From: Umbilicaria muhlenbergii
Lineage: Eukaryota > Ascomycota > Lecanoromycetes > Umbilicariales > Umbilicariaceae
Reading direction: 5' to 3'
Assembly: GCA_000611775.1 (NCBI GenBank)
Contig: KK106981.1
Coordinates: 6,780,312 to 6,844,311 of the forward strand
DNA length: 64,000 nt
The notes below the pieces were generated by a model. That model was given only the letters and a program-made list of their open reading frames with translations. It was not told where the DNA came from and searched no databases. The translations under genes and the position numbers were made by a program. Below, in pieces: positions 1 to 10,867 of the stretch (position 1 is its first letter; each line of letters opens with the position of its first letter).

Positions 1-29
1 TCTTCGCCGCTTTATTTATCGCAAACTCA

Positions 30-1776
30 TCATCCAGCCATATCCCTCGGCCTCCACGTCTCCTCTTGTCTCGTCCCCGGCGGCAACCACGCATTAGCCG
101 CACTATTCGTCCTCGGTCTCCCCAACCCCGCCGCGTCTTTCTTCTCATCCGCATAGCTCGATCCATCCACCCCGCCGAAGAGTTGCCCCGACGCGACGGC
201 GCTCTGGGGCGTCTCGACCATTGCGCTGGCACTGGAGGGATAGCGGCCGTGCTCAGCGTTGTTGGTGGTATCCAAGACAAGCGGTAATAGCGGGCTCTCA
301 TTCTTCAACTGATCAAGACGAGCTCTCCGATCCGCTTTTGCGGCATCGCTGGTGCGGTCGTAGAGATACAGACCGATGAACGTGAGGGCGATACCGGCGG
401 CTTGGACGGGGGTGGTGGTGTTTCCGAACCAGACGATTGCGGCCACGATGATGAAGACGCGTTTGATGAGCGAGGCGACGGAGTAGGTGACTGGCGAAAC
501 CATGGACAGGAGCACGAAAGCGATGATGTTTTGCCCGAAGTGGAAGATGCCGTTGAAAACGAACTCGACGGTTAGCCGGCCGTGGTCCAGCGCGTCGTGT
601 TTGTCGGCTAGATCGATGGAGCCGTCGTGCAGGAAGTCATTTAAGAGGGTGAACCCTTCGGACCAGAGCCAGATGGGGAAGGTGAGGAGGAAGGCGAGGC
701 CGGAGCAGTAGCAGAGAAGGTTGAGTTTGTCGAGGGTGCGGGAGCGGGATTGGTGGCCGTGCAGGCCGTCGGCTTCGGCGCGGGCGGCCTCGTTGAAGAG
801 TTTTTTGGAGAAGATGTTTTGAGTGACGAAGATGAGGGCGCCGCCGAAGGCGCAGAGGATGCCGAAGAAGTTACCGGAGAACTCGACCGAGCAAGCCAGG
901 ATGACGCCTAGGGTCAGAGGGATCAGGGAGAGGTATGTGGTGACTGGGTAGCGGATGTGGAAGATGAAACGGTATGCGAGGACGGTGAAGAGAGGGGAGA
1001 GGCCTTTGATGGTGTGGACGAGGGAGACGGGGATGACGGATGTGGCCGTTGCGGAGAGGATATGCCCGCCGATTTGGAAAAGCGCAAGAGGGAGAGTGGT
1101 GTTGATGACTTCGCGAGTGGGAGCGCGGATGCCATGTTTCAGCGCGGGTATAGCGGTCTTCAAGGACGGGTAGAGGTGGGCCAGATATGCGAATAAGACA
1201 CACCAAGTAGATACGAAAGCGAATTGGACGAGAGTAAGAGTGATTGGTTTGGGAAAGGCGTTTAGTATGGATTTCGACGATGTATTGGTGAGGGCTGAAC
1301 TCGTGTACCAAACAAGACAAAGAATCTACGCTTGTATATCAGCTATTGGTGTCGAAGGTGAAAGCCTGGTCTGACAGGAGAGCCCATACTACAAGCTTCA
1401 CCGACACAGGCGCTTTCAGCGCGTCTGCTATCTCGTGCGCATTGGCGCTGACGCTGCCCTTTCTCGTCCGTATTGTTCTGATAGCATCGCTGAGACTCTT
1501 CTGCCGACCATGTCTAGCCCACTGCCCATTGCTCCATGCAACATGATTTTCTCTTCGCGGCTGCCATCTCTCGCTGTGAAGAATGCCGTTTGCCTTTGGG
1601 GGAGCGTTCGGACTGGGCGTTCGCGCTGTGGTTCTTCCAGTCGGCCCTTCTTCCACATACACTGGTAGAAGGCTTCTGGGTGAAGGTGTGGCTTCGAAAT
1701 CAGGGAATTTGAAGTTCTCGGCGTGATTTGAAGATGTAGACCATCGGCGTTCACTGGTGGAGGTCATCGTCGACAT
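30..1776 (-). CDS. Sly41-like triose-phosphate-translocator family protein
   Basis: Two exons, 1776-1390 and 1325-30, join across a 64-nt GT-AG intron (1389-1326) to give 560 residues. The join is in frame and restores a continuous TPT-family core: a W-Y-T-S-S-A-L-T-N-T segment, then alternating hydrophobic helices through about residue 420, including the family's typical lysine-bearing loops (LIKRVF). The N-terminal ~115 residues are polar and low-complexity, and the C-terminal ~130 are hydrophilic. Both are common in fungal Sly41 homologues, which sit in Golgi/ER membranes and are related to plastid triose-phosphate translocators. The substrate is not inferable. The start is the first ATG of the upstream open exon; an ATG at 1754 lies in another frame and is not used. 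The left third of the locus is C-rich on the + strand and the rest G-rich. Confidence 0.88.
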
Positions 1777-2507
1777 GCTTGTAGGGCCCTACCGAGGGGA
1801 CAGCAGCTGACTTCCCATAAACAAGCTAGCCTCTTCAAGTACATGATGCGAAAGCGTATTATTGCAGCATTGTAAGATCTAGGGGTGGCGATTGTCGTAA
1901 GATGGGTACGTGCGGCTCAGCGAGCGGCTCGGTCACAAAGGCTCATGGCAGGATGATGTAGGATGTTCGGACGGTAATGCGGCAAAGATTCCCAAAGAGT
2001 ACGGTATATGGTACTGCTGAGATCAGGACTTCCGTCCGAGATTCTTGTAGATTTCCCCTTTCAACGTCAAACGTAATCATCGTCTCCTCTGCGACATTGC
2101 ACTGCAGGGCCGCATCAAGTTAGCTTCAACGCCGCTTGTTTAGCGAGCACATCTCCACGAGAAACGATGTACCGGTGCCCTGAACCATTCCGTGACTGAA
2201 AGATGCCCACTATTCACCCCATAGGGAACCCTCAAAAGCCCAGCGCCGGAATGCTGAATAACTGAGCTCGATGGATTCGTCATTCGTGGTTGTGTGGTTG
2301 CTGTTGCGCGTATTTGCCTATTTCAAGGTTCTTTGGGGTGAGTGTGCCACTTCTTTCGTCCTCGGCCCCTCAGTCTAGATGATCCGCGGCTGCGGCTCGC
2401 GGCGGCTAAAGTTAATCAAGACATCACGGCTTTTCGCAGGCTTCACCCCTTTCAATCCACCGTGAAGGGCGTCATGAAAGCATTTACGTCAATGATGTAT
2501 ATCTACA
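1777..2507. other. intergenic region
   Basis: Divergent spacer between the transporter gene (-) and the secreted hydrolase gene (+), so it must hold both promoters. I see no coding potential that survives comparison of frames and no clear repeat. Confidence 0.5.
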
Positions 2508-5507
2508 ATGATCACAATACGATTTCAATTCGTTCTTCTTCTACTACTGATATGTGTAATGTCCGCTCAGGCCGACAAAATTCCTCCTATGATTACCTTA
2601 ATGGATGGAAATGGCAAAAGTAGTCTGGCTCCTATCAGCTTATCCTCCCATTGGGACGTTCTTGGGCCCTTTCAAATTGGTACAAGAGGTACAACCTGTC
2701 AATACTTGGACCTCCAAGGTAACGATGATTGGGCTAATCGCGTGGCAGAAGCTACCTGGGGAGCAGATCCTCTTGAGTACTTGGGCGGATTTAGGACTCT
2801 CGAATATGATGAAGACGCCTTGTATCATAGTTCGCTTGCTCCCAATGGGACAGTGAGCTGGTTGCGCCAGCGAGGCGATAACTCAATCGCTGATGTAAAC
2901 GGCTGTGAGACGACGGTGAGCATTGAGTTTCCCCATATCGACTGGGCCTTCCTGCAGTCCGTATACGGATGGGCAGCTCTACAATATCAAGCCTGGGCCC
3001 GGGGCTCGGTCATTGTTGGCGGTAACTCCGCTCAGACTGTCGTCCTCTATACCGATAGTCTACTTGAGTTCTGGGTGGACAATAAGCCATACTATGGCGG
3101 TGACTTCTACTCCTATCGTAGAGCGCCGTTGGTGCTGCATCTTCACCCAGGCTTTCATAGGATTGATTTGCGCCTTGTGCGCGATGATCGAGCCATGGGT
3201 GGCATCGGAGATCCAAAGGTCCAGATTACGCTTGACGTCCAACGCTCTGAAGGCGGTTTGGCTGTTGTTGAGGATCAACTACTCGTACCGGACATGGTCG
3301 GGACAAGACTAGCAAGTCATTTGGCTTCCGTTCCAGTCCGTAACGAGGAGCAGACATGGATTGACATCTGGAGCATTGAGTCCGTGGATGTACGTATCAT
3401 ATTGGTAACTGATGTGCAGATTGGCGGCTTGCTGATACTCTCATGGAGGACTCATTTCATACCGTACTACTGGAAAACGTGCCTTTCAGACTTGCCCCGG
3501 GCCAGTCGAGACCTCTTGCATTTCTTTTGTCGGTGCAGAGTCAGAAGAGTCCACTCCTTTCCTTTAGGATTAAGTATGCTCTGGCTGGATCCTCGCACTT
3601 CTTCTCCAGCCCCATAATATCTCGTGGTTTTTCGCCATTTTCTATACACGAGCCTCACAAATTGACCTTTCTCCACCCTGGCGGTATTGTCTCTTATGCC
3701 ATCCTTCGACCACCGTCTCCCAAGGCTATGCGTGAAATGCCCAAGTCTAGAGCTCTCCCTATTTTACTGAATCTCCACGGAGCAGGACTTGAGGCTGACA
3801 GCCAACAAGTCCGCCATATGCTTGACACTGTGCCAGATCTCCGTGCGTGGGTACTTTTTCCGACTGGTGTAACCCCCTGGAGTGCTGATGACTGGCGTAT
3901 GTCATGTTTCTTGATCTCGTAGCGCGTGTTGAGCTGACTGTCGAACAGACACATGGGGGTTTGCAGATGTAAAAGCTGCGATGAGAGCGATTCTCGAGTG
4001 GATAGACACAGTTGCTTGGGAAGGGCCTGCAGTCGACACGGACAGATGGCTAGTCAGCGGACATTCTAATGGAGGTCAGTACGTAATCAAAAGTATTCTG
4101 AAACCGCTGACAGCAGCAGGTCAAGGGACCTGGTATGCCCTCACCCACTGGCCGGACAAGATCATCGCGGGTGTGCCAGTTTCGGGATACTCATCCATAC
4201 AAGGTTTGTGGAGTCTGCGGCCAAATGCATCGGCTAATATCAGTAGCCTACGTGTCTTTTCACTTATGGCATGAAGCCGACCCACGAGTGACCTCAATCC
4301 TACATACCGCTCTGGCAACCTGTCGGCATGAGCTTCTCTTGGAGAATTTTGCCGGAATCCCAATTTTGCAGCAGCATGGCAGTGCTGACGACAACGTCCC
4401 CATTTTCCATTCCCGACGTCTGAGCCAGCTCATTGGGCAGACGGGTTATCTCAGCCAGTACATCGAAATGGCAGGAAAAGGCCACTGGTTCGACGGTATC
4501 ATGGCCACCCGCTCGTTGCGTGAGTTCTATATGAAGGTTCTTGGTAGCAATGAGATCAATCCGGAATTACCGCGGCGGTTTAGCATGGTGGTCGCAAACC
4601 CGGGAGATATGGGCTCGCGAGGTGGTATCGTTGTGGACCAGCTGGTGTCTCCAGATCAGCTTGGACGAATCGTCGTGGAGAGAAATACGACCTCAACAAC
4701 GTGGAAGGTAACAACGTCGAACATCCATCGATGGCATTTCTCTTCCCAGGAACATAGCACTAGCGAACCCCAAGTCGTAGACATCGACATGTTTACCGTT
4801 GCCCTGCCTACTGATAATGAAAGATTGAAGGATTTCTGGTTGGTGAGGTTGGGGAATGGCTCTTGGACGGTAAGAAGTCATACCGGATTTCGACTATGCC
4901 CTGACGTATCCAGATCTCACATGATGATAACTGGAAATCGATCGAGCAGCGATACGGCCGTCAGCTAGGAGTGCTTGATGCTATTCTCCGTACATCAGGA
5001 CACTTCGCCATAGTGCACTCTTGCAGTGAAACCCTGGACGTGGCACTGCAGATTTCTCGTAACCTCTTTCAATACTTTGCGGCCGATGCTGAAATTATTA
5101 ATTGCAAAACACTACCTCTGTCATTCCGAGGCAACGTCATCAATCTGTTACTAGGGCCAAGCCTTGCAGATCCTCCGCATAGAAATCATCCGATAAACGT
5201 GGAGCCGGACCAGGGCATTATTGCACGGGATGCGTTTGGCTTTCCGAGGAAATATGAGTTCGAAGAAGGTCTCGGAGCTGTCTTCCTGCGACCGCTACCT
5301 GATGAAAGACTAGAGTTGGTGATCTGGGGTTATGATGATGCCGGACTTCGACAAGCTGCACGCCTTGTACCGATGCTGACAGGAGCAGGGCAACCGGATT
5401 TCGTCATTGTCAGCAGAAGGTGCGGATGGGAGGGAGCAAATGGAGTGCTTGCCATGGGTTTTTTCGATTATGCGTGGAATATATCGAAGGCGTCATACCT
5501 TACTTGA
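2508..5507 (+). CDS. secreted S9-type (prolyl-oligopeptidase-like) serine hydrolase
   Basis: Six exons (2508-3389, 3449-3896, 3949-4074, 4120-4203, 4247-4869, 4914-5507) give 918 residues. All five introns are 43-59 nt with GT-AG ends and CTGAC/CTAAT-like branch sites. The fourth acceptor could instead be 4243, changing one residue. Residues 1-22 form a signal peptide (hydrophobic run, then Q-A-D). Residues ~45-330 are a beta-rich N-terminal region opening with G-P-F-Q-I-G-T-R. The alpha/beta-hydrolase core has nucleophile Ser483 in G-H-S-N-G-G, an acid at Asp561 or Asp562 (H-G-S-A-D-D-N) and catalytic His593 (G-K-G-H-W-F). A ~300-residue C-terminal region follows. It is probably an extracellular peptidase or esterase. 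The family call rests on the triad and architecture; the substrate is unknown. Confidence 0.85.
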
Positions 5508-6090
5508 ATGATGCCCGAGTCTGCGTCTGTAAGCTTGGCGAAGTGGCGGCCGAGCAAATCCATCTTAGCGAGTTTGGGGCAAGCCCCATGTTTGTAACAT
5601 TGACGCGAGATAAATCGTCACCATCGACTCCCCACCTCTCCTTTGCTCCTCCACATTCTTTTCCAATTTGCAGCTGCCTTACAAGAGTCGTGGCCTCCTT
5701 AAGCGAGTCGAGCCTGAGCCGTTCATACCTGTGCAAGCACAATCTATGAGCTAGTCTACAGGTCGTAATCTAGAGAGCAACTTCCTTTGTTGACGCGGCG
5801 CCATATTTGACACGCTCCTTCCACCTCAACACGCATCTTACCTAGGTCAAGTTTCCCGCTTATATTGTTGATCTTTCGTCTTCTTCCCTCTACCTCTTCA
5901 CCATCTCACAACCATTGCATGCACCACTCTCCTTGTTCGCAACTTTTGGAGACATAATCTTTTCGCTCTTCTGGAGTAACTTCCACGCCTGTGTCTATCA
6001 GGTTTTGTCAGTGTGGGATTACGCGTGCTGTCCAGCGTCTATTTTACAATTTGAAGCATTGAATAAACATTGGTCTATCTCAACACTACG
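5508..6090. other. intergenic region and 5' leader
   Basis: Spacer between the hydrolase stop and the Pumilio start. The last ~250 bases are pyrimidine-rich on the + strand (TCTTC/CTCTTCACC runs), as in fungal core promoters and 5' leaders. No gene seen. Confidence 0.5.
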
Positions 6091-8875
6091 ATGTCAACAT
6101 ACCAGTCCGATGGCTCTCCGCCAATTCGTGGCAAACCCTCCTCCCAGTTTCACATCCATGAAGATACCGATGGCTCCCAAGATACAGTGAACTCTGCACA
6201 TCAACTAAGCGTGGTAAGCCCCTCGTCTTCGAACCTCGATGGTAACTGACGATACCTGTTCCGAAAGGGCTCCAAGCGTGGCATCACATCTAGCAACAGC
6301 CCAACCCCGTTGGCTACTTCGAAGTTTGGGAACGCAAAACCGCAAGCTGCGAGTCGCTCTGTAAGCAACAAGGTCCGTACGACGTTGTCGGGACCTGGTC
6401 ACTGGCCTTTCTAACAATCCTAGAAGCAGAAGCTAGAAAACCCTTCTCCTCCCCAAGACGCCGAGATGCAGCCTGGCTCCATGGACACTCTGCTCGCCAA
6501 GCTTTCCGAACAACAAGCCATTCTTGAGAAACAGAAACAAGCTCTGGGCTCAGCAGAGGAGAATGCTACACAGCACGACCGAGCCGAGTCTATTGCGAGC
6601 TCAGTCCCTCTAACCCCAGCGACGGAGGTATTCGATATCACTCCAGCTACAGAGGCAAATGACGAGGAGGACACAATAAAGCTTGATGCCGCTGAGATGC
6701 TCCGTCTAAAGCGAGAACTCGATGCCGCGCGAGACAAGATTGCTCGCCAGGAGCAGGAGCTTTCTCAGACACGTGTGATCAAGCATACTCTCGATCAAGC
6801 CATGGGTCCTCCATCTGGAGCTGACGCTAATGCCAGGGGTAATGTCACCGAGCGTACTATGGGCAACCTAAACGGATTCAACGCCTCTTCGCGTCCCATG
6901 ATGGCACGTCCAGATAACTTCGCCATTTCAGATGATGCTCGCTCGGATATCTCTGACGCACTTTCAGCTGGAGCATACAATCGTGCACAGAATATCTGGT
7001 CTTCTCCTGCGAGACCAGGTTTTCAGTATGGCTTGCCTGGACTAACTGAGCCGCCGTACCAGCAACCGGCTCCAAACTGGGGTCAAGCAGCCGCCCGCCC
7101 ATGGGGAACTCGCAATATGGCTCAAGGTCTGCCTGGGTTGGTCACTCAGCAACAACAGCTACAGCAACGCATCTTTTCCGGTCCGCCTTCGCCAGCTTCT
7201 GGTAACGGTAGCGGTATTTTCAATGAAACCGGTCATTATCAGGGCGGTCAAGGTCTTCGTAGAGCTAATACGCAGAACAACCGGACGAGCTCGGCTTTTG
7301 CCCAGCCACGAAACAATAGTTACGACATGTTCGGAGGCAGCGTCACTTCTGCAGACGTCATGAGCTCAGTCTCCTCGTATCAACCCATGGGAATGTTCCA
7401 GAACCCAATGGCCTATCAGCCACGACCTATCGGTACGCCTCTATCGCCTACTGCCGCGGAATTCACGACAGGTCATCTGTCAGCAAATCCATGGAATGCA
7501 GCAGTGAGCAAGTACTCAACTCCATTCTTTCAACATTTCTAACTACCTTTTAGCCACCTTCCTCCCCAGGTCAAACCTACGTCTCACCTATGGAGCCTCT
7601 CAACTATCGTCGTCTTCTCGACCGGAGCATAACATGCAATTGGAAGTACATAGTCGACAAGATTGTTTGCAACAATGATCAGCAAGCATCTATATTCCTA
7701 CAGCAGAAGCTCAAGGTTGGTACAGTCGAGCAGAAGTACGAGATTATTGAGGCCATTGTTGCGCAAGCATACCCACTGATGGTCAATCGATTTGGAAACT
7801 TTCTTGTTCAACGCTGCTTTGAGCACGGAACTCCTGAACAGGTTGTCGCCATTGCTAATGCCATTCGTGGAAATACCTTAAGCCTTAGCATGGACGCGTT
7901 TGGATGCCATGTTATTCAGAAAGCATTCGACGCTGTTCCCGAAGACTACAAAGCCATCATGGTACACGAGCTTCTTCGTCGCATCCCAGAGACAGTAATT
8001 CACCGCTATGCATGTCACGTCTGGCAGAAATTATTCGAGCTTCGTTGGAGTGATTCACCACCCCAGATCATGAAGTACGTAAACGAGGCTCTCCGCGGCA
8101 TGTGGCACGACGTTGCTCTTGGAGAGACCGGCAGTCTGGTTGTTCAGAACATCTTTGAGAACTGTCTCGAGGAAGACAAGGTGAGACTACTCGATGATAG
8201 ACTATCAATGTCAGTTGACCGACAAATTTAGCGTCCATGCATCAACGAAGTTCTCGCCAGCATCGATATTGTCGCCCACGGTCAATTTGGCAACTGGTGC
8301 ATTCAGCACATCTGCGAGCACGGAGCTCCGGCTGACCGTAGCCGTGCAATCGACCACGTCCTCCGCTACGCTACCGAGTACAGTATGGACCAGTTTGCTT
8401 CTAAGGTAGTTGAGAAATGCCTAAAGATTGGAGGTGCTGAATTTCTTGAGCGCTACCTAGAACGTGTCTGCGAAGGACGTTCAGATCGTCCCCGAATCCC
8501 GTTGATTGACAGTATGTCATATAGCCCGCTCCAGTCATCCTGGTTACTGACCATTTAAACAGTTTCTAGCGATCAGTACGGTAACTACCTGATTCAGTAC
8601 ATCCTGACCAATGCAAATCCACAACATCGCGAGATCGTAGCTTCCCATATCCGGTGAGTTACTTTTCCTTGCATTGCCTAGTCATGGCTTGGCTGATTCT
8701 CAACAGAAAGCATATGGTCTCTCTTCGCGGATCCAAATTTGGCTCTCGTGTTGGCATGCTTTGCTGTAACCCCGCCTACGCAACTCGTCCTGGCCCTGGC
8801 GCTGGACCACCGGTCAATCGCTTTGCTAGTAACACCAACAACGCTGCCGGCCGCTTCGGAGGAGCTTACCGCTAG
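6091..8875 (+). CDS. Pumilio/PUF-family RNA-binding protein
   Basis: Seven exons (6091-6213, 6268-6360, 6424-7503, 7554-8180, 8232-8511, 8563-8653, 8707-8875) give 820 residues. All six introns are 50-63 nt GT-AG. The long open frame beginning inside exon 3 is not the true start: two short upstream exons are open, joined in phase by good splice sites, and begin at an ATG. Residues 1-430 are low-complexity (Ser, Gln, Pro, Asn) with a predicted coiled coil at about 85-175. The Pumilio homology domain runs from about 445 to 795 as successive ~36-residue repeats with F-G-N-F-L-V-Q-R-C, F-G-C-H-V-I-Q-K and Y-G-N-Y-L-I-Q-Y cores. It would bind 3' UTRs and control mRNA stability or translation in the cytoplasm. 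The exact PUF subfamily is not assigned. Confidence 0.93.
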
Positions 8876-9930
8876 GATTCGCAGTCAACCGTATTGCAAT
8901 CTCCATGCTTCTGACTCTCCATCCTTAGGCACTTGGTCTCATACGTGCTATTGAGTTCGAAAATATGGCCCGATACTTTCCAGTTGCTCACGCTTATGGC
9001 TCACCGGTGCCCCATCTCTCGGATGTCGCTGGGATCGAATGATGTCTTTTGGTGCTCTACGTCATCATGCTCCCCTTTCTTTCGACACTCGCTCCAACAT
9101 GTCACTTGTCTAGGTCATTATGTTCCCATCTAGCTTACGGTTTCCTATCGCTGCTTACATGAGTAAGTCCGGACCTCATACGCTGAGCTCTTTGGAAAGT
9201 TATCATGGATTCGAAACGAAGGAAAAAAGAACTTATGCATTGGGGAGTCGCTTCGCTGGTGGCTGACGCCAAACATTTCCCGCGGCTCTTCGGCTCTCAT
9301 CTCATCACTACTTACGTATGTTTTGTATCCTTTCAAGCGTGCTTTCAAGGGAGGGGGCTCGGGCCGCAGTCACTTAATGAGGAGGATGGAGATGCTGGAT
9401 TGCTTTACGCACTGCATGTTCTCATTACCTCAGCCTCGTGTTTTAGAAAAGATCCAGATCTGGAGAAATGGCATTTCTTTCCTGCGGTCTTGAATGACTT
9501 TGCGTAGTGAATATTTAATGAAGACTGTAATAGATCTTTCTTGAGCAAGAAAGTTTCAGACCGCCTAGTATGTCGTTGTAGCTACAGCATCTGTTGGTCA
9601 CTCGCCGTACCGGTGCTCGGAGTATCTCCGATTACCTATCTCCATTCTTGCACACACATCTAACCACCTTAACGCCCTCCGAGTGCTTTAGCTGCCTATC
9701 AGAGCTATATAGGTACAGATTTTCTAGAACTCTGATATTTCCACTTCCAAATTTCCATCCAAAGCCAAGTATGATGTTTCCACTCCTTCTCGGTGTTCTC
9801 ACAGAATAACAGTAAATCTCTTGCTTTCTACCGCACTCTGGAAGTTGCAACACCTTTTACTCACACCACTACGTGTTCGCATGAATTAAACGGCGCTATT
9901 TGCAATTCTGCTTTACACAACTTGAGCTGC
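8876..9930. other. intergenic region (convergent 3' ends)
   Basis: Lies between two convergent genes, so mainly 3' UTR and terminator sequence. Short frames here (for example 9205-9507) have no domain signal or splice support. Confidence 0.5.
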
Positions 9931-10619
9931 TCACTCTTTCTCCCACGGCTTCTTTCGCTTCACGGTAGTAGCTTGAGATTCCTGCCCCGCGAGGACGGTA
10001 TCTGGTATCTCCTTTATATTCGGGATGGGTTGGCCGGTGGTTATAAGCTCGACTATTTGAGTAAAGGTCGGAGGATAAGGGGCCGCTGGTGGAGCTGATG
10101 AAGAGGCGGTAGAGGATATGGTGCCATTGGGGAGGGTAAAGGGGGGGTTCGAGAGAACGGAGGTGATGTTGGAGTTGGACTGAGGTGGTGGTATTTCGGG
10201 AAAAGTTAAGTCGATGGTGGATTCATTGCTAATGGTGGAAATGGGAGCAGTAACACCGTTGATAAGAGACCGGGATGAGAGCTGCGTATGCCAGGTTCTA
10301 TAGGCCTCAAAGTCAATTGGAACGTTGTGTTTCCTGGTTTCTCGTTAGTGAAACTGTCCTTAGAATGCTGAGGGGTTACATGCCGTGAATAGTAGAAACA
10401 GCGAGCGCGAAGCGTCAATTGCTCTGCTCGCTCCGGGCCAGGGTTGGGACCTAATATGGCGCGTAGACCGCCTTGGAACTCTGCGTCGGCGTCCCAGGGA
10501 TATTCGTCGAGTTGTCGGAATAATGCTTCATCCTGAGGAGGTGCCGAAGAACTGACCTCCGGCGCAGCCATATCCAGGGCTTCCGTGGCAGTACGGGGTG
10601 TGGTGGATGGTGAGCACAA
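9931..10619 (-). CDS. PEX39/PEX14-like KPWE-motif peroxin
   Basis: Two exons, 10619-10384 and 10333-9931, give 212 residues. The intron (10383-10334, 50 nt) must use a GC donor (G-C-A-T-G-T) with a perfect CTAAC branch and CAG acceptor. A GT donor three bases downstream (10380) puts exon 2 out of frame and yields an early stop. The N-terminal part holds a compact motif with L-D-E-Y-P-W-D and E-F-Q-G-G-L, then R-C-F-Y-Y-S-R joined to K-H-N-V-P-I-D-F-E-A-Y across the splice. The C-terminus carries I-V-E-L-I-T-T-G-Q-P-I-P-N-I-K-E-I-P-D and ends in K-K-P-W-E-K-E. This pair matches the PEX14-like HTH and KPWE domains of the protein recently named PEX39, which assists PEX7-dependent (PTS2) import. 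An internal ATG at 10571 is an alternative start. Confidence 0.8.
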
Positions 10620-10867
10620 ATATCATGCATAAATGCATAAGTCCGGATTCAGCTAGATCGGGGTTTAAGACTTCGCGTTGTGCCGCCGCTCAATTTTGGC
10701 GACTTGCCAGTCAAGCTGCTTGAACCTCGTCCACACAAACCACCTCACCTCACCGCGACATTACCGCAACGATGCCTTTCTCATAACGCCCCATTCTACT
10801 CGACAGCATATTCTCTCCGCCCAAACACACTCTTCATACAGTGCTCAGTTGATCTGACTCCACCGCA
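10620..10867. promoter_or_regulatory. bidirectional promoter region
   Basis: A 248-base spacer between the divergent starts of the KPWE peroxin (-) and Scd6 (+). Both promoters must share it. No specific factor site is claimed. Confidence 0.55.

Noticed and set aside
871-1320. Long minus-strand frame overlapping the transporter
   Set aside because: Out-of-frame shadow. The true exon runs through 1325 in another frame with conserved membrane segments.
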